Source of the DNA: Armadillidium nasatum
Taxonomy: Eukaryota > Arthropoda > Malacostraca > Isopoda > Armadillidiidae
Assembly (NCBI GenBank): GCA_009176605.1
Contig: SEYY01009595.1
Coordinates: forward strand, 1-64,000
Length of the DNA stretch: 64,000 nucleotides
Direction of reading: 5' to 3'
Shown here: in pieces, positions 1 through 25,509 of the stretch
Position numbering within the stretch: position 1 is the first letter of the stretch
Layout: each line of letters starts with the position of its first letter
The notes under the pieces: generated by a model
Seen by the model: only the letters and a program-made list of their open reading frames with translations
Databases searched by the model: none
Told to the model about the DNA's origin: nothing
Made by a program: the position numbers and the translations under genes

Positions 1-1400
1 ATTTCTTCATAAGACTTATCTGCCTTATGGAGTTGATGGTAGAGGGCGAGGTATGAGGACTGTAAATACGAGCCCAAGAGCCTTAACCAATCCTGCTTCT
101 TGGTTGGGTATAGGACGTTGCAATATTCTTCGAATTCGCGGAAGAATACTTTCAAGTCTTGGTCTGTGTCAGGGTTAAATTTTGCTGGTGGCACAGCCTT
201 GTTAGATTTAGGCTTATTAAACATTTGTGCCATCATGGATATCGCCTGGGAAACCATAGCGTTGTGAGCTTGCTGAGCAGCTAAACTCTCTTGTACGAAT
301 TCCCGGAATTGCTTATCCGTCATGGTACTGGTTGAGATATGGGGTGCACTTGTGGGGTTCATTATCTTCTGTCTTGGAGGTATAAGATTAAGTAGTGACG
401 GTGGTTGAATTCCTTCGTCAACCTCACAAGCTACTGCTACCGACGGCTTCTTCTCCTTCGGTCGTACTGACCGCTCAGGTAATGGTGGTGGTGCAGTAGA
501 CGGAACTGGATCAAAACGAGCCGACAATAACTCCAGTATCGTTTGATTCTGCTTGCTTAATCGTTGATCTACCTCTTGAGTATACCTCATGACTTCCACA
601 AGCAGGTCTTTCACATCTTGATCCCCGGATTGAGTTTCGGGTAAGTTTTCACCCCTCTGGTCTTCAGAATGTTCTGGCGTGGAAGCAGCATTAGTGTTGA
701 ATGGTAACTGGGTATCCAATTCAATCAGCTGGTCCACGTTGGTTTTGATTTCATCATCCATCATTGTGTTTTCTGCCATCTCTGTTATAGGGTTTTGAAT
801 GCTCTCTTCGTGATCCTGGCAGGGTCGCCAATTATTTTTCTCTGTAAGGAATATCGCGCAACTTTGAATATCCAAACAGAAGAAAAATAAATTATAATAT
901 AGTTAAAGTAAATTAAAAATGAAAATTAATACTTTTCACCCACCGTTGGTTATATCCACTGATGAGGGTTAGCTTCTGATTGATGATTCGATTCGATCAA
1001 TTCGTCCAGTCCGCCTTTGAGTGATGGACGATGTCGGGACTCGAACTGTTGTTGGGTAATATTGCTATCCTCGTTCGCGAAAAGATGATTTCCAGTGTTC
1101 TGCGAGTGCTATTTTGGATTACGAAAAGAGCAATTTCAACGGGCATACAACAAGAACTTTTTCAATAAGTCCAGGTTAAAGAAAACACGAAAAATTAATA
1201 AAGGTGTTTTATTTATAACCATATAGATGATGATGATGATCGAAAATAAACTCTTTACAACAATGGTAGAACGTAGAGAAAGGTTTAGGAAAGAGCTGAA
1301 CAGATTAGAGCTCTGGTTCAGAATTGACAGGAAAGTTATTGACGAGTTAATTGTCAATAATGTCAAGTTTTATGATGGAGGAACTTTATTGAAGATAAGT
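1..1400 (-). mobile_element. LTR retrotransposon fossil, family A, 5' part (gag, leader, LTR)
   Basis: Read on the minus strand, positions 1-780 encode a gag-like protein that closely matches the copy at 25.5-27.3 kb. A leader follows, containing a primer-binding-like sequence around 812-832 (minus strand TTGGCGACCC then GCCAGGATCA). LTR-like sequence begins at about 835 and shares short blocks (a GATGGACGATG-type stretch near 1020) with the LTRs of the copies at 23.4-28.4 and 59.4-60.4 kb. The gag runs off the left edge of the window. The right end is uncertain; 1110 is firm and 1400 is a guess. The element belongs to the Ty3/Gypsy group by its gag and the pol scrap in its sister copy. It is broken and incomplete here, and moderately old. 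Confidence 0.75.
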
Positions 1401-1914
1401 ATATAAGTACTTGAGAATTTTTAAGAAGTTGATTGTGGTTGAAGTGGTTCCGGCCTCGGAACTGTAAGAATTATATAGATTTTTCTTATTTGTGTTTTTT
1501 TTTATTTTTTTATATAGATGAAAATATTTTCGTGTAGGAAAAATAATAATAAAGAAACACTCACGTGAACCGGGTAATGTGGTTTCACTTGGTGACTTGG
1601 AGTGTTTATTGGAGTCTTTGTTTTTTTAGAATTGTAAATATATTTTCCTTGAAAATTAATTGTCTTCAATATGTTGATGATACTTTATAGTTAATTAAAT
1701 ATAATGTGGATACCTAGAAAAGATAAGATATAAGAAAAATTAGAATTAGAAAACATAAAACTTATCTATTTAAATGAAGTGATGATATTCTTGAGCTTCC
1801 ATTATATCTTTCTTGGATTACGAGTTTCCAACATTAATATTGAATATGAAGATCTTCATTGAGAATCCCACATGACATCTACCTGTTAAAAATATTAGCA
1901 TTAGAATTATGCTC

Positions 1915-1917
<3 letters not shown>
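1401..1917. other. No recognisable gene; AT-rich sequence
   Basis: AT-rich sequence with no coding region I can recognise. It may include the outer part of the family A LTR, but I see no clear boundary. Confidence 0.5.

Positions 1918-2006
<89 letters not shown>
1918..2006. repeat. (TA)n microsatellite, tract 1
   Basis: About 88 bp of uninterrupted alternating TA. Confidence 0.98.
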
Positions 2007-2008
<2 letters not shown>

Positions 2009-2165
2009 TTCAAGTGTCTTTCAGGGAACCTATTTCAGTGGGGGGAAAAAAAAACTAGAAAATTTTAGGGAAAACTGAAAATCATTTTGGAGAAAGCATA
2101 TAAATAAGTCCAATATTAGTGAAGCATAATAACTCAATTTTTTGTTTTGTTTTTTGTTTTAAGTA

Positions 2166-2655
<490 letters not shown>

Positions 2656-2665
<10 letters not shown>

Positions 2666-2678
2666 ACCTAACCTAATC
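2656..2678. repeat. Short CCTAA-type telomere-like motif cluster
   Basis: Three CCTAA units occur within about 22 bp (TTAGG on the minus strand), separated by one imperfect unit. TTAGG is the usual arthropod telomere repeat. The stretch is far too short to be a telomere and could be chance. Confidence 0.4.
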
Positions 2679-2725
2679 TTTTCAACCTTCCAAACCTAAG
2701 CAAAACGTTTTTTTCTCTCTCTCTC

Positions 2726-4304
<1,579 letters not shown>

Positions 4305-4378
4305 TTGACAGTGCATAGGTTATTACCTACTGCAGGGGGAAAACTGCGGGTGAAAACTACACTTAGATTATATTACCA

Positions 4379-4506
<128 letters not shown>

Positions 4507-4556
4507 GCAATGCACAAACCTCATGAACATGTAATGATGCTCCTGTTGATTATTAC

Positions 4557-6366
<1,810 letters not shown>

Positions 6367-6369
6367 TAA
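6367..6369. repeat. 3-bp target-site duplication (left) of the CACTA-like transposon
   Basis: TAA lies immediately left of the CACTGG terminus, and the right partner at 10074-10076 reads CAA. Read in the LINE frame, the pair fits a duplicated TTA inside an original GATTATTGC with one later change. Confidence 0.55.
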
Positions 6370-6689
6370 CACTGGTCAATGAAAATATACTTTAAAAGTT
6401 TTTCCTTTCTCTAAATAGGTAAACTACCCAAATTTTGGGTCAAGAAAAAAGATTTTGTTTATTAGTTCTACTTTTTTAGATATATTAATCTCAAATAGAA
6501 ATACTAAAAATGCACTTTGAAATTCTTTTCTTTCTCAAAACAGCTAAACTATCCTAATTTTGGGTTGAGAAATATGAATGTCACATTAGATTTTGTTTAA
6601 ATAGACCTCACTCTGGTTTTATGGATACATAAAACCTCAAATCAAAGGGCTTAATCACGTGAACATCTTCTCTTTCCTAGTTGCTTGTA

Positions 6690-7465
6690 CTTCTTTTCTG
6701 GGGATTCTCTTGTCATTGTCCAACAGTAGTCAGCAAGCATAGAAGCGTTTCATTTTCCCTGATACCTCCATGTTCGTCACTCACTCCACCACAGTTGTCA
6801 GGGAAAAAGTCCCAAGTGAGAATGTAGGAAATGTATTTTCAGTGAAATGTTGCAGCCTAATCAATGGTACTTTTCTAGAATATTATTCATAATCTCCACA
6901 TAGTTGTCAACTCTTTGATTTCCTAGGAAGCCATACACAACATCTTTAAATGCCTTCCATGCTACTTTTTAATGTTCCTGGAGAACTTGCTCAAAGTTTT
7001 TATCATTAAGATGATGATGAATTTTCTGGAGAGTTAAGATGCAGTCTTTAACTTTTGCATCGCTGAGCTATGGAAATAGTCCTCTGAGGTACTGAAAAGC
7101 TTCTCCCTCCTGGTTCATTCCCTTTACAAAGTTCTTTGAGTCCAAGTTTTATATGTATAGGGGGCAAAATAATTTTGCTTCTTTCTACCAGAGGATGATG
7201 CTGGACATTTTTCTCTCCGGCGGAGTGATTTTCCCTTGAGGGTCATACCTTTATATTGTAGTGAGAAGACAGCTTGACTGTCCCATTGACACAGGAAACA
7301 GCAGTACTTGGTGTATCCCAACTGCATGCCCAGCAGTATTGTGATGACCATTAAGTCTCTGCAGATCTGCCACTGATGGTCAGTGTACTTTATTGCTTTC
7401 AGAAGTGATTTCATATTTTCATATGTTTCATGTGAACAGCATGACCCATAGGAACTGAAGAGAGA
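6690..7465 (-). pseudogene. Remnant of a transposon-encoded protein (GYTKY-CFLC-WDS family)
   Basis: Minus-strand blocks appear in order. HAVHMK then ETYENMKSLLKAI lies near 7415-7460, GYTKYCCFLCQWDS near 7280, and IILPPIHIKLGL near 7150-7180. AWKAFKDVVYGFLGNQ lies near 6940, CNISLKIHFLHSH near 6850 and FPDNCGGVSDEHG near 6780. I remember this block series from a multi-copy uncharacterised protein family in many animal genomes, where it behaves like a transposon protein. Frame changes and stops separate the blocks. The N-terminal part that should lie right of 7465 is cut off by the Penelope-like insertion. Whether this is the transposase itself is unknown; a role as CACTA-type transposase is inferred from the enclosing TIRs. 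Confidence 0.65.
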
Positions 7466-9948
<2,483 letters not shown>

Positions 9949-10076
9949 TAAATGAACTAAATCTCTGAACCGAAAGCTAACTCAAAGTTTTTAATGTCAT
10001 TTTCGTGTTTTCCATGATGAAATTAATAAGAAATAACTTTTCAAGTCTTAAAGATTTTCACTGTTGACCAGTGCAA

Positions 10077-10870
10077 TCATTCCACAGGAAATCAAAGAAG
10101 TAAGACCAGCCTGGGCACTGAAATGAGTGAAATGTGTCAAACTTTTCCTCCAAATATGTGGGAGCCTTTCTTATGGAAGACTTGGTAAGATAGAAGAGGA
10201 TACAGAGATAAGATAGCAATTGGAAGAACCCAGAGGAAGATAGAGTTTGACAGTATAAGGAGAAGGATTAGAAGTTTAGATAAAGGTCTAGAATATTGTG
10301 TTTATCTCCAAGACGATCAGGGTTACTAGTAGGGAGCTGCACCCACTACTCAAAGTTGTTTAGGATGGAGAATTGAAAGGCACATTCACTGGCTGAATTA
10401 TGAAAACTAGAAGAAAGTCATTGGTGGTGGTGAACATTGAAATCACCTAATATGATAATTTCTGAGAAAGGAGAAGAGAGAATATTCTCTGATTTGGAGT
10501 TTAGAGTTTAGATGGTCAAAGAATTTAAGATAGTCAGAAAATTAGGAGATAAATAAACAGAACAAATGAATTTAGACAGAATGGAAAGAGAGCTTTAGCC
10601 ACAAGGTGGAAAATTCAGAAGAGTTCAAATTAGAGAGACAAGAGTAAATGAAATAGTGTGTGCATATGCGTAACAAACTCCTTGCTGAAAATTGAAGATA
10701 GAGACAGAAAGAGGAAACAGAAAATTGGTTTCTTTTAGAACGCTCAAGCACCTGAATTTGTCAAAAATTAGAGATTAGGTCCAAAAGAAAGGAGGTGGTG
10801 TTCAACAAAATGGAAATTATATTGAAGACGGCGAATGTTGCAGAAATTAATGAAAAAAATAGACCATGCA
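10077..10870 (-). mobile_element. Jockey-like LINE, 5' half (apurinic-type endonuclease), degenerate
   Basis: Minus-strand reading from 10870 down gives an APE-type endonuclease: FCNIRRLQYNFHFVEHHL near 10800-10850, a GDFNVHHHQ-like block near 10430, then NPDRLGDKHNILDLYL near 10290. The strand ends in WND at the transposon boundary. It is in the same orientation and family as the RT half at 4672-6366, and its reading resumes there. The two pieces are therefore one LINE copy. Several frame changes are present. Confidence 0.8.
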
Positions 10871-11039
10871 CTAGAGCAAGTCTTAGTGGCACCAACCCTA
10901 TATCATTTATCAATAGTTTCGTCTAGCAATGTGACTACAAAATAACTGTAAATTACAGATAGCAGAAAATCTAAATTTTATGATCATTGAATATTTTCAA
11001 TCTTGCTTCATCCTTCATGAGTTCAGGAAAAAACTTGTA

Positions 11040-11244
<205 letters not shown>

Positions 11245-11247
11245 TAA

Positions 11248-11249
<2 letters not shown>

Positions 11250-11314
<65 letters not shown>
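11250..11314. repeat. Poly(A) tract
   Basis: About 65 consecutive A. It follows a (TA)n tract, the reverse of the order seen at the LINE 3' ends at 16.6 and 22.0 kb. On the minus strand it would be T-rich. Confidence 0.95.
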
Positions 11315-11317
<3 letters not shown>

Positions 11318-11734
11318 AAAATAAATTTTTTTTTTTATAAAACTATTTATATTCTTGATTTTGGATTTCTTTTTGGTAGAAGTCTTCATATTTCAATGTT
11401 TTGTATAAAAGTAGTTTAATAAATGACAACAATAATTAAAAAAAAATTTCCTCCTTTTTTTATGGGTAGTCTGTTTTGACAAAATTCAAAAAAATTTCTA
11501 AGTTCTGTCCCCCCAAAAATATATTGAGTATGTAACCATCGAACTCAAAAAAAAAAGATTTGAAGAGCTGAAAGGTAAGTGTTTGGATTTAAAATAATGT
11601 AAATTTTCTTTTCTGTTTAGAAAATATTTGTTGTTTAAAGGTGGGGTTAAACTAACCACCATATGGGGTAAAACTAACCTGAAAAATTTTGAGGTAACAC
11701 TTTTATCAACTTACCAGTCTGTGTGTAATTTTCA
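11315..11734. other. No recognisable gene
   Basis: AT-rich sequence with several A and T homopolymers; no coding region seen. Confidence 0.5.
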
Positions 11735-12325
11735 TAATTTATAAAGTTGGGTGGGATACACACTTTTATTTAGAACAATTTTTTTTGTATACCCAATGAT
11801 TTTGATTCTGTGCACATAAAATTTTTAAAAAATTTTATCATGCACAGCTTCAAATAGTTGGATATGGAAAAAAAATTCTAAATAAAAAATGGTTGGATAT
11901 GCAAAAAAAAAATTCTAAATAAAAAATGTGTATCTTGCCCAACTGTGCAACTTCTGCAAGGCTTTTTTTTTTAATCCAACCATTAAAATGTTGAAATTTT
12001 TTTCTAAAAATTTCCTGTGCACAGCACTAAAATGATTGAGTATAAAAAATTTTTTTTTCCGGAAGTTATACAGTTGGGTGAGATATGCATTTTTTATTTA
12101 GAAAGATTTTTTGTATGCTCAACCATTTTGCAGCTGTGCATGGGATAAAACAATAAATATTTTCATTCAGAAATTTTTTTTTAATACCCTACCATTTTGG
12201 TGCTGTGCACAGGAAATTTTAAACAAAATTTTCCTGTGTACAGCATCAAAATCTTTAGGTATACAAAAAATTGTTCTACATAAAAAAAAATGTGTAACTT
12301 ACCCAACTGTATAATCTCTGAAAAA
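11735..12325. repeat. Fold-back (palindromic) repeat array, GTGCACAG family
   Basis: Two palindromic units, 11735-11970 and about 12057-12325, with a half unit between. Each unit begins with an AAGTTATACAGTTGGGTGAG-like arm and ends with its complement (CACCCAACTGTATAACTT-like). Each arm also carries a GCTGTGCACAGG block. Long arms with little in between fit a fold-back MITE. A further partial unit lies at 16722-16900, beyond the LINE block, so the LINEs appear to have landed in this array. Confidence 0.7.
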
Positions 12326-12334
12326 AAAAAAAGA

Positions 12335-16721
<4,387 letters not shown>

Positions 16722-16900
16722 TTGTTGCTGTGCACAGGAAAAATTTAAAATTATTGTTTTCCCATTGCACAGCAGCAAAATGGTTGAGCATACAAAATAT
16801 CTTTCTATATAAAAAATGTGTATATCACCCAACTATATAACTTCTGTAAAAAATTTTATGCTCAATTATTTTAGTGCTGTGCACTTGAAAAATGTTGGAA
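16722..16900. repeat. Fold-back repeat, GTGCACAG family, partial copy
   Basis: Contains GCTGTGCACAGG and its complement, plus the CACCCAACTATATAACTTC arm end. It matches the array at 11735-12325. Confidence 0.65.
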
Positions 16901-16904
16901 AAAT

Positions 16905-17825
<921 letters not shown>

Positions 17826-17912
17826 ATGGCAGTTAGTCTTCCAGAAAAAGAAACAAAATTGGAGAGTCTCACAGAATCAGAAAAATCTGATTATCAAGAT
17901 GGACAAATCAAT
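17826..17912 (+). CDS. Candidate upstream coding exon, possibly of the PDPK1 gene
   Basis: An open frame starts at an ATG (17826) in a reasonable context and runs 29 codons (MAVSLPEKETKLES...). It ends exactly at a strong donor (GTAAGT at 17913-17918) in phase 0. The residues are charged and low in complexity, as expected for a kinase N-terminal tail outside the catalytic domain. The next coding exon I can recognise on this strand, at 55199, also begins in phase 0, so the two can be joined in frame. No other host exon is visible between them. The ATG may be internal, and the exon may start at an acceptor a little upstream or downstream. Membership in PDPK1 is inference from strand, phase and absence of alternatives; this part of the protein is poorly conserved. 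Confidence 0.5.
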
Positions 17913-19330
<1,418 letters not shown>

Positions 19331-19639
19331 GCTAGGTCGATTTCAAAACCACACAGTACATATAGTTGCAGTAGTTGTGGGAGATGGAAATGTAAGTTCT
19401 TTGCGGATTTCGAACTAAAGATTTTCTTTTCAGATCATGCTTTATTCATATTATTAATAACAATATTATATTTTTCCTACTTCATGTTTAATTGAAAATG
19501 TGTTTGTATAAAATATATGAGTTAAATATAGTAAAGCTTAACAATTAGGAAAATCTATTCTTTGCACAATTTCTTCAAACTTTATTGTTCATCTGGTTGC
19601 ATTTTCACTAGTATATCATAATATGATGGGGAATAATGT

Positions 19640-19975
19640 GCTGTGAATGTAAACAACTTACGCATCTTCCTACTCATTAATTTAGTAAGAATATATCAAT
19701 GACGATTCTCAAAGCCATACACATGATGGGAATCTTCTGCCATCAGTTTCACATACCTTTCAACACCTTGAGAATGAGATTGAAAATCTGGAAGGTTTGC
19801 CCTAATGTTGGCATCCATATAAGTTTTTATTTCTTCATTGGTTAAATATTTTGTGCTAGGCAGCTTAGCAACCTCAAGGGTCGGGACGTCTATTAGTTTG
19901 TGCCATTGACCAGCTTTCCAGTTTACATTAGGAATTGTTTTCACAAGTTTCTTATCACATTTCATTCAGCAAATA
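19640..19975 (-). pseudogene. Fragment of a mobile-element-associated protein (SQGVERYVKL type)
   Basis: An 89-codon open frame on the minus strand (19965 down to 19696) ends in PDFQSHSQGVERYVKLMAED followed by VYGFENRH. I recall a multi-copy, uncharacterised animal protein family with an HTQAVERCVKLVTEAS-like block near its C-terminus, and this reads as a diverged example. No ITRs are evident, and the frame stops on both sides. It could be a scrap of a DNA transposon; the function is unknown. Confidence 0.4.
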
Positions 19976-20124
19976 AAAGAGTTGGAATCTTTCATTTATA
20001 CATACAAAATTACATATACTGTAAGTTAGTTACCTATGGGGATGGAGTGAAATATCGGTAAGTATCTGTATATTTTTAGGTATCAGTATCGGCAAAAAAT
20101 TTCCGATACTGATACCAGATTTTT

Positions 20125-20128
<4 letters not shown>

Positions 20129-20209
<81 letters not shown>
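20129..20209. repeat. (TA)n microsatellite, tract 14
   Basis: About 81 bp of TA; first of three in the SINE array. It follows the GGTATCAGTATCGG-type repeat at 20040-20125. Confidence 0.97.
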
Positions 20210-20211
<2 letters not shown>

Positions 20212-20456
20212 GTCTGCTATTGACTCAAACAATAAGCTTGAGACTACCATCTTAAAGGTCACTGGTTTGAGTCCAATAGCAGACATTAATTTTCTATATA
20301 GAAATAGTCTGTGAAAGTTTTAGCAGACTAAAAGCTCAGTTATATAACTATCTGTGAGCCTGTGAGTGATGGATTTGCCCTTTGACCTCATAGCCCTTTG
20401 AGATTTGACATCACGAATGTAGATTGTGAGCAAGTTTCAATGCAATTTTCTTTTGT

Positions 20457-20529
20457 ATCGCTGTGGCCTAGTGGTTTACGCTTAAGACTATCATCTTAAA
20501 GGTCGCTGGTTCAAGTCCAATTGCAGACA
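20457..20529 (+). repeat. tRNA-derived SINE head, copy 1
   Basis: Box A TGGCCTAGTGG (20464-20474) and box B GGTTCAAGTCC (20508-20518) are both close to the pol III internal promoter consensus, with normal spacing. The acceptor and T stems do not pair, so this is a SINE promoter and not a working tRNA gene. Confidence 0.75.
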
Positions 20530-20575
20530 TTAATTTTCCAAACAGAAATGGTCTGTGAGAGTTTTAGCAGACTAA

Positions 20576-20699
<124 letters not shown>

Positions 20700-20967
20700 G
20701 TCTGCTATTGGACTCAAACAATAAGCTTGAAACTACCATTTTAAAGGTCACTGGTTTGAGTCCAAAAGCAGGCATTAATTTTCTATATAGAAATAGTCTG
20801 TGAGAGTTTTAGTAGATGAAAAGCTCAGTTATATAACTGTCTGGGAGTGATGGATTTGCCCTTGACCTCGTAGCCCTTTACCTGAGTTGCGGTCGGGGAG
20901 GTCCTTTGGGATTTGACATCACGACTGTAGATCATGAGCAAGTTCCAATGTGATTTCCTTTTGTATT

Positions 20968-21037
20968 GCTGTGGCCTAGTGGTTTACGCTTAAAACTATC
21001 ATCTTAAAGGTCGCTGGTTCAAGTCCAATAGCAGACA
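20968..21037 (+). repeat. tRNA-derived SINE head, copy 2
   Basis: Box A TGGCCTAGTGG (20972-20982) and box B GGTTCAAGTCC (21016-21026), nearly identical to the head at 20457. Confidence 0.75.
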
Positions 21038-21089
21038 TTAATTTTCTATACAGAAATGGTCTGTGAGAGTTTTAGCAGAATAAAAACTG

Positions 21090-21172
<83 letters not shown>
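21090..21172. repeat. (TA)n microsatellite, tract 16
   Basis: About 83 bp of TA, ending where the Jockey-like 3' fragment begins. Confidence 0.97.
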
Positions 21173-22599
<1,427 letters not shown>

Positions 22600-23415
22600 A
22601 TGGAGTATATTATTACTCAGGCATTCGTGAATTCCATGGACTTGGGTGAATAACCTTCAACTTTTTCTGAGTCAACGCACCCACATGACGGAGTGAAAAC
22701 TAATAAAAAGAAGGGTTCGTTTATGGATTGTCCTGTACCTACCTCCAAACCAAAGAAGAGTTGTTCAACTAAAACTTTTCCAACGTCAACAACAGCATCT
22801 ACCGCTAAACCAAAAATTAAAAGATTACAAACTAGATACAATCAACAAAGAAAGATGCGATGTTGAGATGCTCAGCAGAAAGGATCCAAAAAGTTGACAG
22901 GTAACAACCCAACAACATCAACATCGATTATATCACCAGAATTCACCACCTTCACTGCAGTTCAAATATCTAAAATTTTGAAGTTCGCTAAAGAAAAGGG
23001 CATCTCGAAAGAGGCTGCTCTGAAAAAACTTTCTCAGGTTTTCGAACATGTGACCGAAATGGATCACCAAGATCAAGTTCTTATATTGTTTTGTAGGTTA
23101 GAGGGGTAAGATGTTCTTGGTTGTTAGGGAACTTTCCGTCATTTTTTTAGAGAGCTTCTCATCTGCTTCATAATTCGATTTCCATGACACAACTTCATCT
23201 TGAACACACTTACTTGCCTTCAAGAAAGTTGGTCATTCTCCATTACCGAGACCAACTTTGGTAAGGGGGTGTGAGCATGTGTTCACAATTATGTTTTCAT
23301 ATGCTAAGTTATTTTATTGTTCCAGATATGGTGTCACGCGAGGAGAAATAAAAGAAGCAGATGAAGAATGGAAAAGAAGCACCAACCTTTTGAAAGCTAA
23401 GCTAAACTAAAATTT
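22600..23415 (+). repeat. Left arm of an inverted duplication in the family A fossil
   Basis: This stretch matches the complement of about 23868-24655 over roughly 800 bp, including ACTCCGTCATGT-type and CCTTACCAAAGTTGG blocks. It contains the C-terminal part of the 3' ORF, the purine stretch GGTAAGGGGG, and the TGTGAGCATG start of an LTR, now facing the opposite way from the main copy. Confidence 0.8.
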
Positions 23416-23423
23416 ATTTTCTC

Positions 23424-24008
23424 TGTTAGAAAATGCACACGGCCCTTATGTAACTAATCAGAGAAAACAAAAATAATTATTGGTTAACTCACTATTTGAT
23501 TCTCTTGTGAAGTTGGTTAATCTGTTGGATCGTCCTCTTAACCTCGTTGGATGGACTATGTTGATGTGGTTATGCAGTTCTCCTGATGGACGATGTTGTT
23601 GAAGGAAGTCGAGTCGACGGTGCAATCCTCTGTAGCGACCAGAGACACTCGTATCTGTTGCCAGGGCAATAGGATCACAAAAAGGAACAGTTTGTGGCAG
23701 AGTTATAGAAACAATTGAAGGTCATAAAAATCCCATAAAAATTTTTTTTAGTTTTTGAAGGTTGAAGGAATTATGAACAATTATTAGTAATTTAAATATT
23801 CAGGGATCTAGAAAAGAAAAGATTTAAAAAAAATTAGCAACTAAAACATATAAAAGCAAAAATTTTTTAGTTTAGCTTAGCTTTCCAAAAGGTTGTTGCT
23901 TCTTTTCCATTCTTCATCTGCTTCTTTTATCTCTCCTCGCGTGACACCATATCTGGAACAATAAAATAACTTAGCAAATGAACACATAATTGTGAACACA
24001 TGCTCACA
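23424..24008 (-). repeat. LTR of family A (3' LTR of the 22.6-28.4 kb copy)
   Basis: On the minus strand it starts TGTGAGCATG right after a purine-rich GGTAAGGGGG and is about 585 bp long. It pairs with the LTR at 27366-28405. The inner boundary is good to about 15 bp. Confidence 0.7.
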
Positions 24009-24169
24009 CCCCCTTACCAAAGTTGGTAAGGCAAGTAGGTGTGTTCAAGATGAAGTTGTCACGGAAATCGACTTATGAAGGAGATGGGAAAGCTCTCTAA
24101 AAAAATGATGGAAAATTCCCTAACAACCAAGAACATCTTACCCCTCTAACCTACAAAACAATATAAGAA

Positions 24170-25509
24170 CTTAATCTTGGTGATCCATTTCGGTCACCTG
24201 TTCGAAAACCCGAGTAAGTTCTTTCAGAGCAGCCTCTTTCGAGATGCCCTTTTCTTTAGCGAACTTCCAAATTTTAGATGTTTGAACTGCAGCGAAGGTG
24301 GTGAATTCTGGTAATATAATCGACGTTGTTGTTGTTGGGTTATTACCTGTCAACTTTTTAGAAGATCCTTTCTGCTTAGCATCTCAACATCGCATCTTTC
24401 TTTGTTGATTGTATCTAGTTTGTAGTCTTTTAATTTTTGGTTCTGCGGTAGATGCTGTTGTTGACATCGGAAGAGTTTTAGTTGAACAACTCTTCTTTGG
24501 TTTGGAGGTAGGTACAGGACAATCCATAAACGAACCATTCTTTTTATTAGTTTTTACTCCATCATGGGGTTGCATTGACTCGGAAGAAGTTGAAGGTTGT
24601 TCGCCCAAGTCCATGGAATTCACGAATGGCTGAGAGTAATAATATAATCCAGTCTGATTTTCCTTTGGTTCGCCTTTTTCGTGTAGATGGCACCATCCTT
24701 GATTGACTGGTACGATACTCTATCCACCCTTGGATACCTGAAGGTCCAGAAACAGACTCTAGTTCCTCGACAATCACTGAAGTTGTAGTAGTGGTTGTTG
24801 GGATGTTAATGGTTGTAGTAGTGGTTGTTGGGATGTTAATGGTTGTAGCTGGTCTAGGTTCTTTAGCCTGTTGGTTAAAGTTGGGTAGACTCAAGATGGC
24901 AAACATTTCTTCAAAGGCATTTTCTGTGTAATGTAGACCTTCATAATTCAGATCCAAAGCATTCAATCTATCCGATCCTCCCATCCAGAATTTATGATGA
25001 GGATTGCCTTGATTCTTGCTTTTATAGTAACGGTCAAAAACAGTTTTCATAGAGAAAGTCCGCTTTTGAACCCAAGGCATGTTTTTACCCTGTATATCAA
25101 TCGTCTTCTCGAACATCTGACAAACTTTTTTGTTGAGAAAGTCCCGTTGAAGTTGAGGATGTTTAAGTAAGGGTATTAGATCACTCCGGCCTTGTTGTTG
25201 AAGGAAAACCTCATTGAAAGAAGCAATGTCCTTCATAGTGGGAATGACCAGATACACCCACACCGCAGGGTTGTATCGAACTGCTAGGATAACGATAGCG
25301 TTCATCTGTACGGAAACAAAGCACAAATTGCATGCTGAATTCCTCATGATGACCTGGATTGATTTGTCCTCTGGGGTTAGAGGAATCTTTCTCCAAATGG
25401 AACAAGTTAAATCAAATGCATATATCTGATCCATTGGTCCATTAGATTTAAGAAAGTGGGTGAGATGTTGCCCTAAGTGTAATAAGTTCGCACCAATGGC
25501 ACGAAACAA
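24170..25509 (-). pseudogene. Family A 3' ORF: SGNH-hydrolase-like protein with basic tail (fossil copy)
   Basis: Located downstream of the gag-pol region and upstream of the 3' LTR. It shows a central VYLVIPTMKDIASFNE block, a region with HHKFWMGGSDRLNALDL, then YEGLHYTENAFEEM. The last block resembles block V of SGNH/GDSL hydrolases, where a D-x-x-H motif sits near the C-terminus. A T-rich low-complexity linker and a lysine- and arginine-rich tail (KRLQTRYNQ type) follow, suggesting nucleic-acid binding. Sister copies lie at 60595-62037, 62597-64000 and, diverged, at 37.2-38.3 kb. The SGNH assignment is from motif style only. This copy is part of a broken element. Confidence 0.6.

Noticed and set aside
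20457-20529. A tRNA gene
   Set aside because: Good A and B boxes but no pairing acceptor or T stem, and it is part of a tandem repeat; it is a SINE head.
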